Assembly: GCA_947179485.1 (NCBI GenBank)
Contig: OX359245.1
Coordinates: 26,771,067-26,835,066, forward strand
Source: Allacma fusca
Lineage: Eukaryota; Arthropoda; Collembola; Symphypleona; Sminthuridae
Direction: 5' to 3'
Length of the DNA stretch: 64,000 nucleotides
Shown: piece after piece, positions 24,225 through 36,489 of the stretch
Numbering within the stretch: the first letter of the stretch is position 1
How the letters are laid out: each line of letters begins with the position of its first letter
Notes under the pieces: generated by a model
The model's database searches: none
Told to the model about the DNA's origin: nothing
What the model saw: only the letters and a program-made list of their open reading frames with translations
Made by a program: the position numbers and the translations under genes

Positions 24225-24856
24225 CAAAAAACCGACCAGACCACCGTACCGTTCCGAACCGAACGAAATCTTGCAAATCAGTAACCAGTAGCGTTCCGAT
24301 ACCCGAAATTTCGGTTTGGGAAATTATTATCCCGAAACGGGAAATTTTGTTTTGTCCCGGTATCGATACTATCCCGAAACCGAATGTCCCGATATTGGTT
24401 TATCCTGAACCGTTCCGAATCGGTGATCGGTACCGATAATAGTTTGAAATAGTTAATCCACAATTTTAAGTACAGTATAAGTTCACATTCTCTGTATATT
24501 TGTTGGTTTATACTCAAGTACACATTACATAAACAAAAAACGTTTCAAAACAAAGTAATGAAACCAAGTACATTCTGGTTTCGCATTTTCTGCTACACAT
24601 TCTTTCCGCCAGGCTATGTTACGTGTTCGGGACTATCGGTACGCACACTTTGGTTTCGGGGTATTTAGCTTGTCATACATTTCCCGATCGGTACTACAAT
24701 ACCGGTTTTATTTTCAGTACCGAACTCCAAAACGAATACGCTCCGATGTTTTCGGATCTGATTCAGTTTTCCCGTTTCCGTCTCGGTAGTGCCAACGGAA
24801 CATTTTCGTGGTACCGTTGTCGATACAGTCGGTATTCCCATCTCGGTAAGCAACTC
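24225..24856. mobile_element. Probable MITE rich in CCGAAAC/CGGTACCG units, ends unclear
   Basis: Two dense blocks, about 24225-24440 and 24625-24850, are filled with CCGAACCG, CCCGAAACGGG and TCGGTACCG units around an AT-rich centre, like the other short-motif MITEs here. The outer sequences TAGCGTTCCGATACC and GGTAAGCAACTCTA may be ends, but I found no convincing 8-bp duplication. Confidence 0.55.
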
Positions 24857-26355
24857 TAGTACGAATGTATAATCTGGAAATTAAAATGATTCCGTAAAAC
24901 TAGCAGCTATTGCAAATAGTAAGCTATGAGACGTCAAAATCCATAGGAACGCATGGGATTACATAATTAAAAATATTCTAAAAATTAAATCAATAAACAA
25001 ATTAGTTGATTCTGAACCTACTAACTCTCATGACACTTGGAAGTAGATACTTACTAGGAACCACACAATAAATGGTAGATAACCAAAAAATGTAAACAAC
25101 CATTACGCAAAACTAAAAGAAAAGGTAATACAATATACAATGCATAGTCCTAGCACTATACGAGCGGTACTGGTCATACTAATCCAAAATACGTAAAGCA
25201 CCGCACTTTGTACTACGCATTTCATACACATGCCCGACAATAGCTAACACACTAAACCAACCAAAAGATGTACATTACTCCCGAATTTTATGACGGCGTC
25301 AGCCCCCTTATAAAATAATGTTGTCCGTGGGACTGTGTCCCGCAGTTTTCTTCCAAAACTACTCGACGGATTTTTAAAAAAAATTTTTACTCACATTGTT
25401 TCGATTAAAAACTCGTAAGAATTCTTTCTTGATTGAAATCGGTCGGCGTTTTCGTGTGTAAAACATTAATTCTGTACATCCGGCACTTTTCCGCCAAAAC
25501 TGCGCGACCGATTTTCATCAAAATTTTTGTAAGCATTTTCATAAACTGATTTTAAATAACCGTTATTGAACCAAACTTACAAGCTCAATCGGTAATTGAG
25601 ATGAACTTCCAATTTACAAGGAACAGTAGTTGTAATTAGGCTAAATAATATTTATTTACGGCTTTCTACAACTTATTCTGGGGTTGGCTATTCTAATATA
25701 TTTTATATACTCTCTACACAATCTAAAAACTTGATTTCCACCTCCCCATTCCAACTAGTATGAAAACTAAATGCTTATTATCGGAACCATAACTTTGAAA
25801 CCTGTATGTATACTGTATACACGCTATACACAGGCAGATGCACAACTTCAACACTGTGAATCATGCAAAAGGACAAAATCATCCTATGATTATACAAAGT
25901 CCTGCAAATTGAGTTCCTGCATTACTGCAGGATATTTTATGATAATTGTACTGCAAGCCTTTAGCAATGCTACTTAAAAACTCTCTCATTGAACCTACTA
26001 CACAGTACTAAGATGATTGCAAGTTGGGCTGACTCGTCATTTAAAATAACATATTTCATATAAGGTATTATGCAAGTTTATAGCATTCTACATTCCTATG
26101 CGTACATGCGATTAGTAAAATCTTGTATTGACCCATGTACAGAGGATTCGTCCTTTATCAGTATATATTATCCTCCTCAATGATAATAAATGAAATGTAA
26201 GCATTATTGCAAACTTGGCCTTCATTTCCAACTTAATTTTTCTCATGGAATGGATTTAAAAAAAAACCATGAAAATATTGACGTTCACGTATTTACACAT
26301 ATGTAAAATAAGATTTAACATGTGGGCAATGCCAGCACACAATTATATGCATAAT
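24857..26355. other. Intergenic stretch, no gene recognised
   Basis: No coding content. Sequence near 26140-26250 resembles 29700-29810 (both contain an AATGTAAGCA-TATTGCA stretch followed by CCTTCATTTCCAACT), probably a diverged dispersed repeat. Confidence 0.5.
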
Positions 26356-27285
26356 CATACTTGCAGTCGTTCAGTTCATAAAGTTATGAACTGAACTGAA
26401 CTAGCCAATATTTTCATTGTTTTTGTATGAACTTGAACGAACTAGTGAAATGCAAAATTTTGATTGAATGAATTTGAATTGAACTCAGCCGAACTTATTA
26501 TGAATGTGAACGAACGTTCATCGTACGTTCAAGTAACACAAACTGAACTGAATTGAACTCAAGAGTCCAGGTTTGAATATAAACTTTTATATTCGTGAAC
26601 ACCACACGAATATGATCTATCTCTAAATTGCATGGCCATATATTTTATAGTTTGAATCTCAAAAACTAGCATTCTGGTTTTTGACTATTCATTACAATGA
26701 CATTAAATTACAAATTCAAGAAATAGTTATTTACAAGAAAGTCGGTATGTTACATTTAATTACGCATATTTGGCACATTTTAGACGAAATCGTATGAATT
26801 AAAACCCACAATAAGCGTATAGCATATTTATACGATTTATTAACTTGGAATAGCTTGGTTTTCTTAGATTGGTCGTTTACCAGAAAGCTCAAAGTCAATA
26901 CTGCTTTCAAAACACCGGAGATTTGAAAGTAGTTATCTAATCAGTCATTTAGCGAAAAATCGAGTCAAAGTTCAAAGTCAGCCATAAAAATATTACTTAA
27001 TGCCACTTAAATTTATCATAAATGACTTGAACTAATTGGCTCGCTAATGACTGATAAAGCGAACTGAACTGAACGACCGAAAAGTTAATAATGAATTGAA
27101 TTGAACTTTGAAAACATACTGAAAGGGTGAACTGAACTGAACGTAACGACAGGAAAGTACGTAGTGAATTGAACTGAACTACGACAGGCTTTCGACAAGG
27201 GGAACTGAACTTAACTGAACGGCACGAAAAATTTGCGGATGTGAACGGAACTGAATTTGAACTTTGGGCCAAAACTGCAAGTATG
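26356..27285. mobile_element. hAT-like MITE with GTTCAG-repeat arms, copy 2
   Basis: The 930-bp element starts CATACTTGCAG and ends CTGCAAGTATG, with a perfect 8-bp duplication TGCATAAT (26348-26355, 27286-27293). The arms read GAACTGAACTGAAC, the reverse complement of copy 1 at 12195-13073. The two share the interior, including a stretch beside 'AAAACTCCGGTGTTTTGAAAG' in copy 1. Confidence 0.9.
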
Positions 27286-27801
27286 TGCATAATTATACAT
27301 AAGCTTTAGTCAGTATGAGATACTTTAAAATTCCTTATTTAATAAAACTTTCCCCAAAATACACCACATAGGTTACTTTTTTCTGAAGGAGCTTTGAAGC
27401 CAGCGGGAAGTGAATCAAATATTGTCAAATCTGAAAAAGACCTCGCTTGAAATTGGATGTTAATCTCCCTAATGTGGGTTGGGGGAACACACTATACACA
27501 ATAGCACGCTTATAGCTTCGGCTATACCATCAGAAAGTAAAAGTTGTGCTGCATCAATTACTCAAGCTTTAGCGAATTCCTGGTCAACATTTCTCCTTCT
27601 TAAACTAGTTTTTATCCCAAAGTCCTTGAACTTGACGAACGGTTCGATTTATAAGATCGTGTTTCAGCTGACAACATTTTTAGGAAATCTTTCCTTTGCA
27701 CGCACCTAGGACAATAATTCCAATCACATCTTACTACTCTTTCAACTACTATCTACACTTCTCTCCGAGTTTCCTTCCACTATTAAATCAACTTCGAAAT
27801 T

Positions 27802-29374
27802 ATGGAACAATTTCCCAGCACGGCAGATCCAACGAAAGAAGAAATTGCTGTTATAGAGGTATGTGCTCATTTTAATTTATTGGGAACGGAAATTCCTTAC
27901 AATGTTGTCCATTAAGTCTTGCCTTTATGGAAGAACTTTACTGTGTCACATTCCACTCGGAAATATTCTTAACACCACGTACACCTTAACCATAGATAAT
28001 CTATGATGGCTTAAAAATGTACAGAATTTAGAAATGTTAATAATTACAGAGCTTGTCCATTTCTGGTTAACTAAAATGAATTTAATTCCCAAATAAACGA
28101 CAGTTACGGCAGAGAATTTCGGATGTGATATTGGTTGATGAAAAATTCGACGATGACTTTTATTTACTCCAGTGGCTCAAAGGTTAGTCTCTTTATTGTA
28201 CTACTATACTCACAAGCTGAGGTTTAATTAATTTGGTTTTCGATATCGTTAATTGCGTTTAGCCCAAACGTTAAATCCCAGTAAGGCAGAAGACATGATA
28301 CGAAAAGTTAGTAGTAACATTGATTTTTTATTTAAAATATATAGTGTCCAGAAATATTTGGCCAATTTGATCCAACATTGAAAGTTTACAGTTCATCCAG
28401 TAGTAACATATAATATTTGTTCATTTGCAGTCCACAAAATGGCGCCAGGAGCAGAAAATTCATTCAAATCTAGCTAAAGAGTTTTCACCGGAATTTATAA
28501 AGGATTTTGTGGTTCCTTTTAGTAAAACAAAAGAGGGCGTTCCGGGTAAGCACATCCTCCGTATAGTTATAAGTTACAAATGTACTACTCCAACAATTGT
28601 TATATTAAATTAAATATTGGCAGTTGCATACTTTCACGCGGGAAAAATGGACTTCAAAGCTGGATTATTCGCTTGTGGGAAAACTCGTTGGATCCAGTAC
28701 TGGGGGATGGTGTACTCGCAAATGGAGGAACAAATGATTGATTTCAACAAAGCCCAAAATACTAACGAGGCTGGAAGATTGACTTCGGACTCGATTTGTG
28801 GAATCGTAGTTCTTGTTGATGCCCATGATTTTTCCTCCTTGCAACTCCTTGACTCCGATGGAAATTTGCTTAGAAGGTTTACAAAACATTTTTGGCAGGG
28901 CACAAATATATGCGAGCTAAATTGATTCTTATTTGAAGTTTTAAGCTGTGCTGTCCTTAATATAAAAAACTTGGCGAACTACTTCCCAGCCATTGCCGCC
29001 ACATTCGTCTTTTACAACAGTAAGCCTTAATCATCTAGAAGCTAAATTACAGTTAATTCTCACTTCACCCCATGTGTCGTCATTGGTGGCTAAATATGTG
29101 GAAAATGTTCCTCCAAACAAAAACAATAATTGAACATGATAAATTCATGATTTTAGAAAAGCTTTTATAAAAAAAATTTACAGAATGTGTCCTGTTTATT
29201 TTCATGTTAGTGAACCCATTCTTCAGTACGTTGTTCAACGCTTTTAAGCCGTTTCTGACTTGGCCTAACTTAAGCCTGGAGGTTTATGGAACCGATGAGA
29301 AAATTTGGCGGGAAAGGGTCCTCAAGATTGTTGATTTGGCGGATTTGAATCAACTTGAAAGTTACTGGAAATAA
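27802..29374 (+). CDS. CRAL-TRIO (SEC14-like) protein C, one splice donor lost
   Basis: Exons 27802-27858, 28104-28182, 28263-28306, 28431-28545, 28624-28860, 28939-29019 and 29211-29374 would give 258 residues, closest to D ('MEQFPSTADPTKEE' start, 'FHAGKMDFK', 'DAHDFSSLQLLDSDG'). Domain layout and expected ligand-binding role are as for B. The donor after exon 5 reads GATG|GAAATT where every paralogue has GATG|GT (28861-28862). Using the next GT (AAG|GTTTAC) shifts the frame into a stop. The gene therefore depends on a very rare GA..AG intron, or is a recent pseudogene, or the base is an assembly error. All other junctions are canonical and in phase. The upstream region (about 27595-27800) is duplicated in front of D. 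Confidence 0.8.
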
Positions 29375-30223
29375 ATGTCAAAACAAGAGATCAAATAAAT
29401 TATTGAATTGTTTGAAGTTACGCAATCAGAAACTAATAAATGAAAATTTTTCTCATTGGTTGCAACGATATGACACAAGTGTCTTGGATTTCCCTGATAG
29501 ATTTATAACATTGTTTTCTTCCAATGGTTCGACCTTGCCATAAGAGACTCATTTCACGTCTTACAATTAGCCCAGGATATAATATCCCCAAAGAGTTCTG
29601 GTAACTTCCTGATTTTGGGTCTGAACTTGTGCTTAGCGTACAAGTGAATACGTATTTACAATAAAATGTGGGACTTGACCCGAGGACAAAAGGTTTGACT
29701 TTTGCCAGCAGATAATATCCTCTACACTGACAATAAGTGCAATGTAAGCAATATTGCACACTTTTGCCCTTCATTTCCAACTCCTACTGCTCCCAAGCAA
29801 TGGCTTTTAAATAAAATCTAGAAAATGTTATTTGCACATGTATTTGCTCCCAAACATGGGCAAAGGATTTACCTACCCTACATTCTATCCTACAAGTAAT
29901 AGTTTGAGTTTGACTACCTTCTTGCCTATAAAGGATTGATTCTGACCCTACTTTGTTAACCAACAAATATGCAATAAAGCCATCAGTCTTCTTGCCTATA
30001 AATTTTTCCTAATTTTATAGCCTACAGGTGAAACCTTACCTTTTTCTCTAAAGAAATACTAGGCATTCAATTGGAACACCCGTAGCTAAAGGTGCTAAAA
30101 ACTCCCTACCCATTCTAGAAAGATTTGGCTACATAACTGAATGCTCCTGACTAAAGTAAAGAAGAGGTAAGATCAGCCGGTAAAATTTTTGGTTCAATAA
30201 TTACAAGTTAGTGTCATTAAATT
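29375..30223. other. Spacer downstream of CRAL-TRIO gene C
   Basis: No gene recognised. It contains the diverged repeat shared with 26140-26250. Confidence 0.5.
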
Positions 30224-30420
30224 TCATGAATAAACAAGCAAATCCTTAAAAATCTTCCACCCATAAGCAACACCGCATTTGGTAAATCCAGGGATTTTAA
30301 TAAAGACAACAAAAGGTGTTTTGTGTTTTTCCAGCTCGTCCTGAGAATCAAATTTAGCTTTCTTCAATTGATGTTCAAAAACTTCCAGCATTATCTCTGC
30401 CTCCAAATCCTCGCCGTCAA
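30224..30420 (-). other. Possible terminal exon of an unknown gene
   Basis: After an acceptor (ACCAG|TTGACGG, exon start 30420) a minus-strand frame encodes about 65 residues to a TGA. It has an acidic helix ('EAEIMLEVFEHQLKKAKF') followed by a hydrophobic/aromatic end ('PFVVFIKIPGFTKCG'). Composition looks coding, but I recognise no family and found no partner exon. It lies between paralogues C and D on the other strand and could be a gene fragment carried with the duplication. Confidence 0.3.
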
Positions 30421-30811
30421 CTGGTTTAAGAAAGTGTTACCAAAGTTCTAAAAGCAACTATAGTTAAATATTATTATATGAAACTCTATAGAGTGAAGTT
30501 TATACGGAGTCCTGTATATACTAACAACCTTTCAAGGCTGCCGGCTTCAAAATGTACAAGTTGACTTACCGGATGAAATCTACATATAGCAATGACCCTG
30601 ACAGGAAAACCAAGTCTTAAACTAGTTTTTATCCCAATGTACATACTTGAACTTGACGAAAGGCAAAATGTAAAAAAAAAGTCCAAACTAGGCTTGAGCA
30701 AATCTCTCTACTTCATCCGCCTATAGGACAATTCCAATCACATCTTACTACTCATTCAAGCACTACACTTCCCTCCGAGATTCCTTCCTTTATTGGATCA
30801 ATTTTGAAATT

Positions 30812-32408
30812 ATGCAAAAATTTCCCAGCACAGTAGCTCCAACGAAAGAAGAAATTTCTGTTATAGAGGTATGCCTTAATTTTAATTTATTGGGAACAAT
30901 AATTCCTTAAAATGTTGTCCGTTAAGTATTGAATTTACGGGAGATCTTTACTGTGTCATATTCCACTCGGAAATATTTTTAACACCACATACACATACTC
31001 CTCACGCATAGATAATCTACGAAGGCTTAAAAATGCACACAATTTAGAAATGTCAGTTACAGAGTTTGTCCATGTCTGGTTTACTAAAACGAATTTGAAT
31101 CGTAAATAAACAATAGTTGCGGCAGAGGATTTCGGATGTGATTCTGACGGATGAAAAATTCGATGATGACTTTTATTTGCTCCAGTGGCTCAAAGGTTAG
31201 TGTTTTTTTGTTAACTATAATTACTCACAAGATCATGTTTAATTAATTTGGTTGTTTATGTCACTATAACTGCTTTTAGCCCAAAAATTAAATCCCAGTA
31301 AGGCCGAAGACATGATACGAAAGGTTAGTGGCCACGTTTATCTTTTCCTTCAAATAGTGATACAAAGTTGCGCAGGGCGACCAGATATATCTTCCCTGAC
31401 CCGATGTTTTCCTTGAAGTCATTTTTAATAATCGTTTATTTGCAGTCTACAAAATGGCGCCAGGAACAGAAGATTCACTCAGATCTTGGCAAAGAGTTCT
31501 CACCAGAATTTTTGAAGGACTTTGTGGTTCCTTTTAGTAAAACAAAAGAGGGCGTTCCAGGTAAGCAGATCCTTAGGAGCTATGTAAATATGTAAGTATT
31601 AAATCTATGCATACTTCCCTACACTACAATAAATCAATTAAACTTGTAATGTACAGTTGCGTATTTTCACGCGGGAAAATTGGACTTCAAAACTGGAATA
31701 ACCACATGTGGGAAAACTCGCTGGGCCCAGTACTGGGGGATGGTCTATACCCAAATGGAGGACCAAATGATTGCGTTTAACAAAGCTCAAAATAAGGACA
31801 AAACTAGAACACTGACTTCAGACTCCGTTTGTGGAATCATTTTTCTTCTTGATGCTCAAGATTTTTCCTCGATGCAGCTCCTTGACTCCGATGGTAATTT
31901 TTTAGTAGTTTTGCAAAACAAGGAGCACTTGGTGACAACAATTATTTCTGAGTTAAACTATTTCTTATTTGCAGTGTTAAGCTGCTCGGTGGAAAATGTA
32001 AAAAACCTGGCAAACTACTTCCCAGCATTAGCTGCCACCGCGATCATTTACAACAGTAAGTCGTTAAAGCTAAATTAATGTTAAGTCTCACTCTAGCCCT
32101 TGTGAGAGCATTGTCAACATTCGTAGGGTCATAGCTTGAGACTATGAAAGTATCTTCGGTTAAAAGCAATTACAACATTACAAATTTTGCCGTTGCTTTT
32201 ATAAAATGGATTTACTGCATACACCTTGTAAATTTTCTTGCTAGTGAACCCCTTCTTTGCGACAGTGTTCAACGCTTTCAAGCCTTTCCTCACTTGGCCT
32301 AACTTAAAGCTGGAGGTTTATGGAGCAGAGGAGAAAATTTGGAGGGAAAGGGTCCTCAGGATCGTTCATTCGGCGGATTTGAGTGAACTTGAATCTTACT
32401 GGAAGTGA
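30812..32408 (+). CDS. CRAL-TRIO (SEC14-like) protein D, complete
   Basis: Exons 30812-30868, 31117-31195, 31280-31323, 31446-31560, 31657-31893, 31975-32055 and 32245-32408 join in phase to 258 residues, ATG to TGA. N-lobe: 'YLLQWLKAQKLNPSKAEDM', 'TKWRQEQKIH'. Lipid lobe: 'VPVAYFHAGKLDFK', 'IIFLLDAQDFSSMQLL', 'TAIIYNM', 'LEVYGAEEKIWRERV'. It is the nearest relative of C, including upstream and intron sequence, so the pair is young. All GT..AG signals are intact, including the exon 5 donor GATG|GTAATT that is lost in C. Predicted cytosolic binder or transfer protein for a hydrophobic ligand; the ligand is not deducible. Confidence 0.92.
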
Positions 32409-34578
32409 ATGCAAAAACAATGAGAAAAAATATGACTTTGTTTCAATTTCAGCACCAGCAAATGAATAAATCAAGTTGTTCTCATCGGTCATGGAAATTA
32501 TCCGCACTTCTTTGATCTCTCTGATAAATTTTGTGATTATTTTTCAGAGGTATTATTTCCTTCTGCATGTGGCATCTTAGACGTGAATATAACATTCCTC
32601 GTGTGTAGTATACTTCTAAATTTGCATTCTCGTAAATACTCTTAAATAATCACTCTTAATAATTTTAGAAATACTGTTGGCTCGATCAAATCTCGCTGAC
32701 GCTTAGTATTGATACTTGTAGCAATTGAAATGAAATTTTCCTCAATGCTGTTTGTCTCAGTTTTATGCAGACATAAGGAAGGATGCGTCAATATCTTCTA
32801 TGATACCCGGACGTTTACTTTAAAAATTCACTTGCCATGGTCCGTAAATCAGCGATAATTTTAAGACCAACACGAGTCCTGATTTAGCAAAATAATTAAT
32901 ATCGCTTTAAGCTCTCATTGTTTTGGTATGTCTAGCATTTCGTATCAAGTGTGAATAAGTGGTACATCTCTTATATTCTTTCCTTGATACGTCCATCACA
33001 CAGAACGCATCACATGATGTCCCATTGACCTCGTTGAGTGATGTCCTGTTAAAATTTAAAAAATTTGCCAATACTTTGTGATTCCTTTCTTGGTGATGCA
33101 TAGTCATGAGGTAGGTAAAATAATGAAATACTGTAAAAGTATAAATTATTGGAGATTAGTACAATTAGAACAATAGAATTTTGGTGTAGAATCAAAGTAA
33201 TCAGAATCCGAACCTGACCCACCAGATCTGCTCAAAGTTTAGAACCAGAATGGCCTTAGATTGAAATACTAATATAGTTTAGCATTAGCTACATTTTTTG
33301 TTAGCACGATTGTCAACATTTTAATTTAAAGAGTTTAAATTATACATTTAAATCCAATTAATGTATACATGGCCAATAAACGACGCTGCTACTGACAATG
33401 AGAGGATTATTAAGTGGTTGAGTAAACTTACAAGCAAGGTCTTCTCAAAGCATATTTTTAAAATTTAAAATTCCAACCGTACCTTTGAGAAAACTGATGG
33501 GTGCAAAATTCTTCATATTGTGAAATTACCTTCTGTACAATTTGAACATACAGAGAGGCATAAAATAAAGGAAAAATGATGGAAAAAAATAAGTTTTTAC
33601 TATCGACTTGTTGAATGAAGTATCAGCTCATTTAACTATACGCAAGTTATCTGTATAAACGTACTATAGGTCCTGGAATTATTTACTCATCTAAAGAATT
33701 ATACACGTACATATGTACCTGTAGAAGAAAGTACTTAAGTATAAAGGAAATTTCCTTGTTATGTTACAATTTTCTGCGATATGTACACATTTTGTAACTA
33801 CTCCTTTACATGTTTTTACAAGCTGATATAATAATGTTAATATCCGAATAAGACTCATACACTACACTAAAATCCTCCAACAGGACTCAGCTACATTGTA
33901 ACCTTGAACATGTGTAAGTTTAATGTCCTAATTCACTCTGCAGTGCACAGTGAAGAGTGAAACAAGTTGATGAGGAAACTTTGGACTATTATCGGTCTGT
34001 GCACAATACGTAGTATGTACAGGATGGTTCGGGTATTATGTATGTGTACGTCAAATTTTTTAAATGTATTTATATTGTAGGGGGCAGTTGAAAAATAATT
34101 TTGCTCTGAGAAGCTGTACTTTTGAAGGGAGCGACTTACAATTAGTTCATACAATTTTCAACCGCATCCAAAACGCCCGTATACCCAAGTTTAAAAAACA
34201 CTATAATCAAACAGAAATTTTGCCTGTATTTTTAGTGAATTCTTTATTACCCACAGCTCATCCCCACTTTACTACTATTACTCTTCTTTAACCATATTGT
34301 TCCTTGCACTCATATTGTCGACGTGAGTGAGCAACTGACCTATTCACTGTGGATTAAACTGAATTCAAGTGAAGCGCCACAACTGCAAAACTCACGTCAT
34401 TTCTAACAAAAAATCTCAACCGGAATGAACTTCGTATCAATTGCTCGATCATAACTCAGCTCTTCTATACCCTGAAATAGTTTGTTGGAATTCATTACAG
34501 TCCTAGTGTTATTCTTGTACTCCAGATTTTAATTTTCAAGTTCATTTTAGTACATGTTGGTGTGGAACTTACGAAGCT
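32409..34578. other. Spacer between CRAL-TRIO genes D and E
   Basis: About 2.2 kb with no recognisable gene. A stretch near 33270-33410 (TTTAGCATTAGCTACATTTT .. CGACGCTGCTACTGACAATG) has a diverged relative at about 45860-46000, probably an old dispersed repeat. Confidence 0.5.
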
Positions 34579-36155
34579 ATGTCAGAAATTGCTGACACAG
34601 TATTAACCAAGGAGCAAATTGCAATTCAAGAAGTAGGGGAGAATTATTAAATAAATAAACAATATTATTGTTTTTGCTCCCTTCAAAAATTTATTAAAAG
34701 TGTGGTAATTTAATATTGGAATTAAGTATCAACTTTTTGTCTGTAGGGGTAAATTTGTTGGAATGTAAACTTTATCATATTTCCTAAAACAGGTGCGGGA
34801 AAAAATTTCGGATGTGATTTCCTCTAATAAAAAATTTGATGATGACCTTTATTTGCTCCAATGGCTCAAAGGTGTGTAAATAATTTGAAAATTCCAAAAA
34901 AATCCAGTGCAAGATATTCCTCAAATAATAGAATCCTTAGGAATTGGGTAAAAATCCCCCTCTGTAAAATATTGATACAATTAAGGCGAGACGATTCAAA
35001 TTTTATTAATTTTTTCAGTACAAAAATTTAACCCTGGCAAAGCAGAAGACATGATAAGAAAGGTTTGAACAAAATTATGTATCATTTTTCAAAATTGAAC
35101 GTGACAAAAATCTTGTGATAATAATAATTATTACTTGCATGAGAAAATGGAACCAAATAGTAATAATGTTTTTGAATTCCGTGGTTTTGACTGTATATGA
35201 TTTTAAATACAACTCAAGTCCCTGAAATATTCCAGTCGCTAAAGTGGCGTCAGGAGCAGAACATCCATTCTGAGGTTGCGCAAGAATTCCCTCCAGAATT
35301 TCTAAAGGAATTTCCTATTCCTTTCACTTCTACCAAAGATGGGAATCCGGGTAGCCCAAACTTTCTTGAGAATATTTCAAAATTGCGAATTCTCACAATT
35401 CTCACTTGCGAAACAAAACAGTTGGAAAACATTCTGGATTAATACTTTCAAATTATTCTAGTGGTGTACATTCACGCGGGGAAAATGGATTTCAAAAAGG
35501 GGATCACGGATTGCGGGAGAACTCGGTGGATCCAATTCTGGGGGATGTTATTTGCTCAAATGGAAGACAAAATGATTGCCTTCAACAAAGCTCGAAATAC
35601 AAATACGGTCCAGCTCACTTCTGAGCATACAACTGGAATCATTGTCCTTATTGACATCCTGGATTTTTCTACACTCCAACTTTTAAATTTGGATGGTAAC
35701 TAATTTTTTTTTCCTCGTGCCAAATCAAACGAAACTTTCGATTCAATTTTTGTTCATGACAGAAATTCATCCTTGTATGTTTACAGTGCTCCGATGCTCA
35801 GTGGAAATTGTCGGAAACCTGGCGAAGTATTTCCCCGCTGTAGCTGGCACCGCTGTCTTTTACAACAGTGAGTCCCGTTTTAATAAACACAGGAAATAGC
35901 CGTAATCACGATGCACGCCGATGCAAATCTATTTGATTTCAATCTTGAAGCTCACAATTGAAGAAATTATTTTAATTTAATTTATTTTTAGTGAATCCTG
36001 TATTCAAGACTTTATTTTCCGCTATCAAGCCATTGCTGTCTGGGCCCTGTTTAACTCTTGAAGTTTTTGGATCCGATGAGAAATTATGGCAAAAAAGGGT
36101 CCTGGAGATTATTGATTTGGAAGCTTTGAATGCTCTAGAGAACCATTGGAATTGA
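34579..36155 (+). CDS. CRAL-TRIO (SEC14-like) protein E, complete
   Basis: Exons 34579-34632, 34793-34871, 35019-35062, 35236-35350, 35462-35695, 35787-35867 and 35992-36155 join in phase to 256 residues, ATG to TGA. The layout is the same as B to D: N-lobe 'LYLLQWLKVQKFNPGKAEDM' and 'LKWRQEQNIHS', then lipid lobe 'YIHAGKMDFKKGIT', 'IIVLIDILDFSTLQLL', 'LEVFGSDEKLW'. Exon 5 is one codon shorter than in B to D, as in A. Two donors are weak (GTAGGG after exon 1, GTAGCC after exon 4), but no better alternatives exist and the phases fit. It is the last member of the array. Cytosolic lipid or ligand binding is inferred from the family. Confidence 0.92.
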
Positions 36156-36489
36156 GTGGAAATGAAGCAGGACCTTTAAAAATACCTTTCCTGAGTTTAG
36201 TTTGAAAATAAAATAATGTTATCGCTGTAGACTTGGTATAGTTTGTGGGAAATAAAAAATATTTTTATAGCATGTTGATTCTTTCGATGTTAATTGAAAA
36301 TAATAATACAAATAATTGCTCTTCAACGAAGATGTGTAATTACTTTGTACTGTGAAAAAAAATGCGTGTCATTTGTGAAAATCTTTCAGCTTTAATAGCA
36401 ACACAATTTCTTCTTGCAGTTGAGTTGTAAGTTATTTAGAAATTAACAGAGCAACTTGGAAATGTGAGCGCGCATTTGTCAGGGATTGA

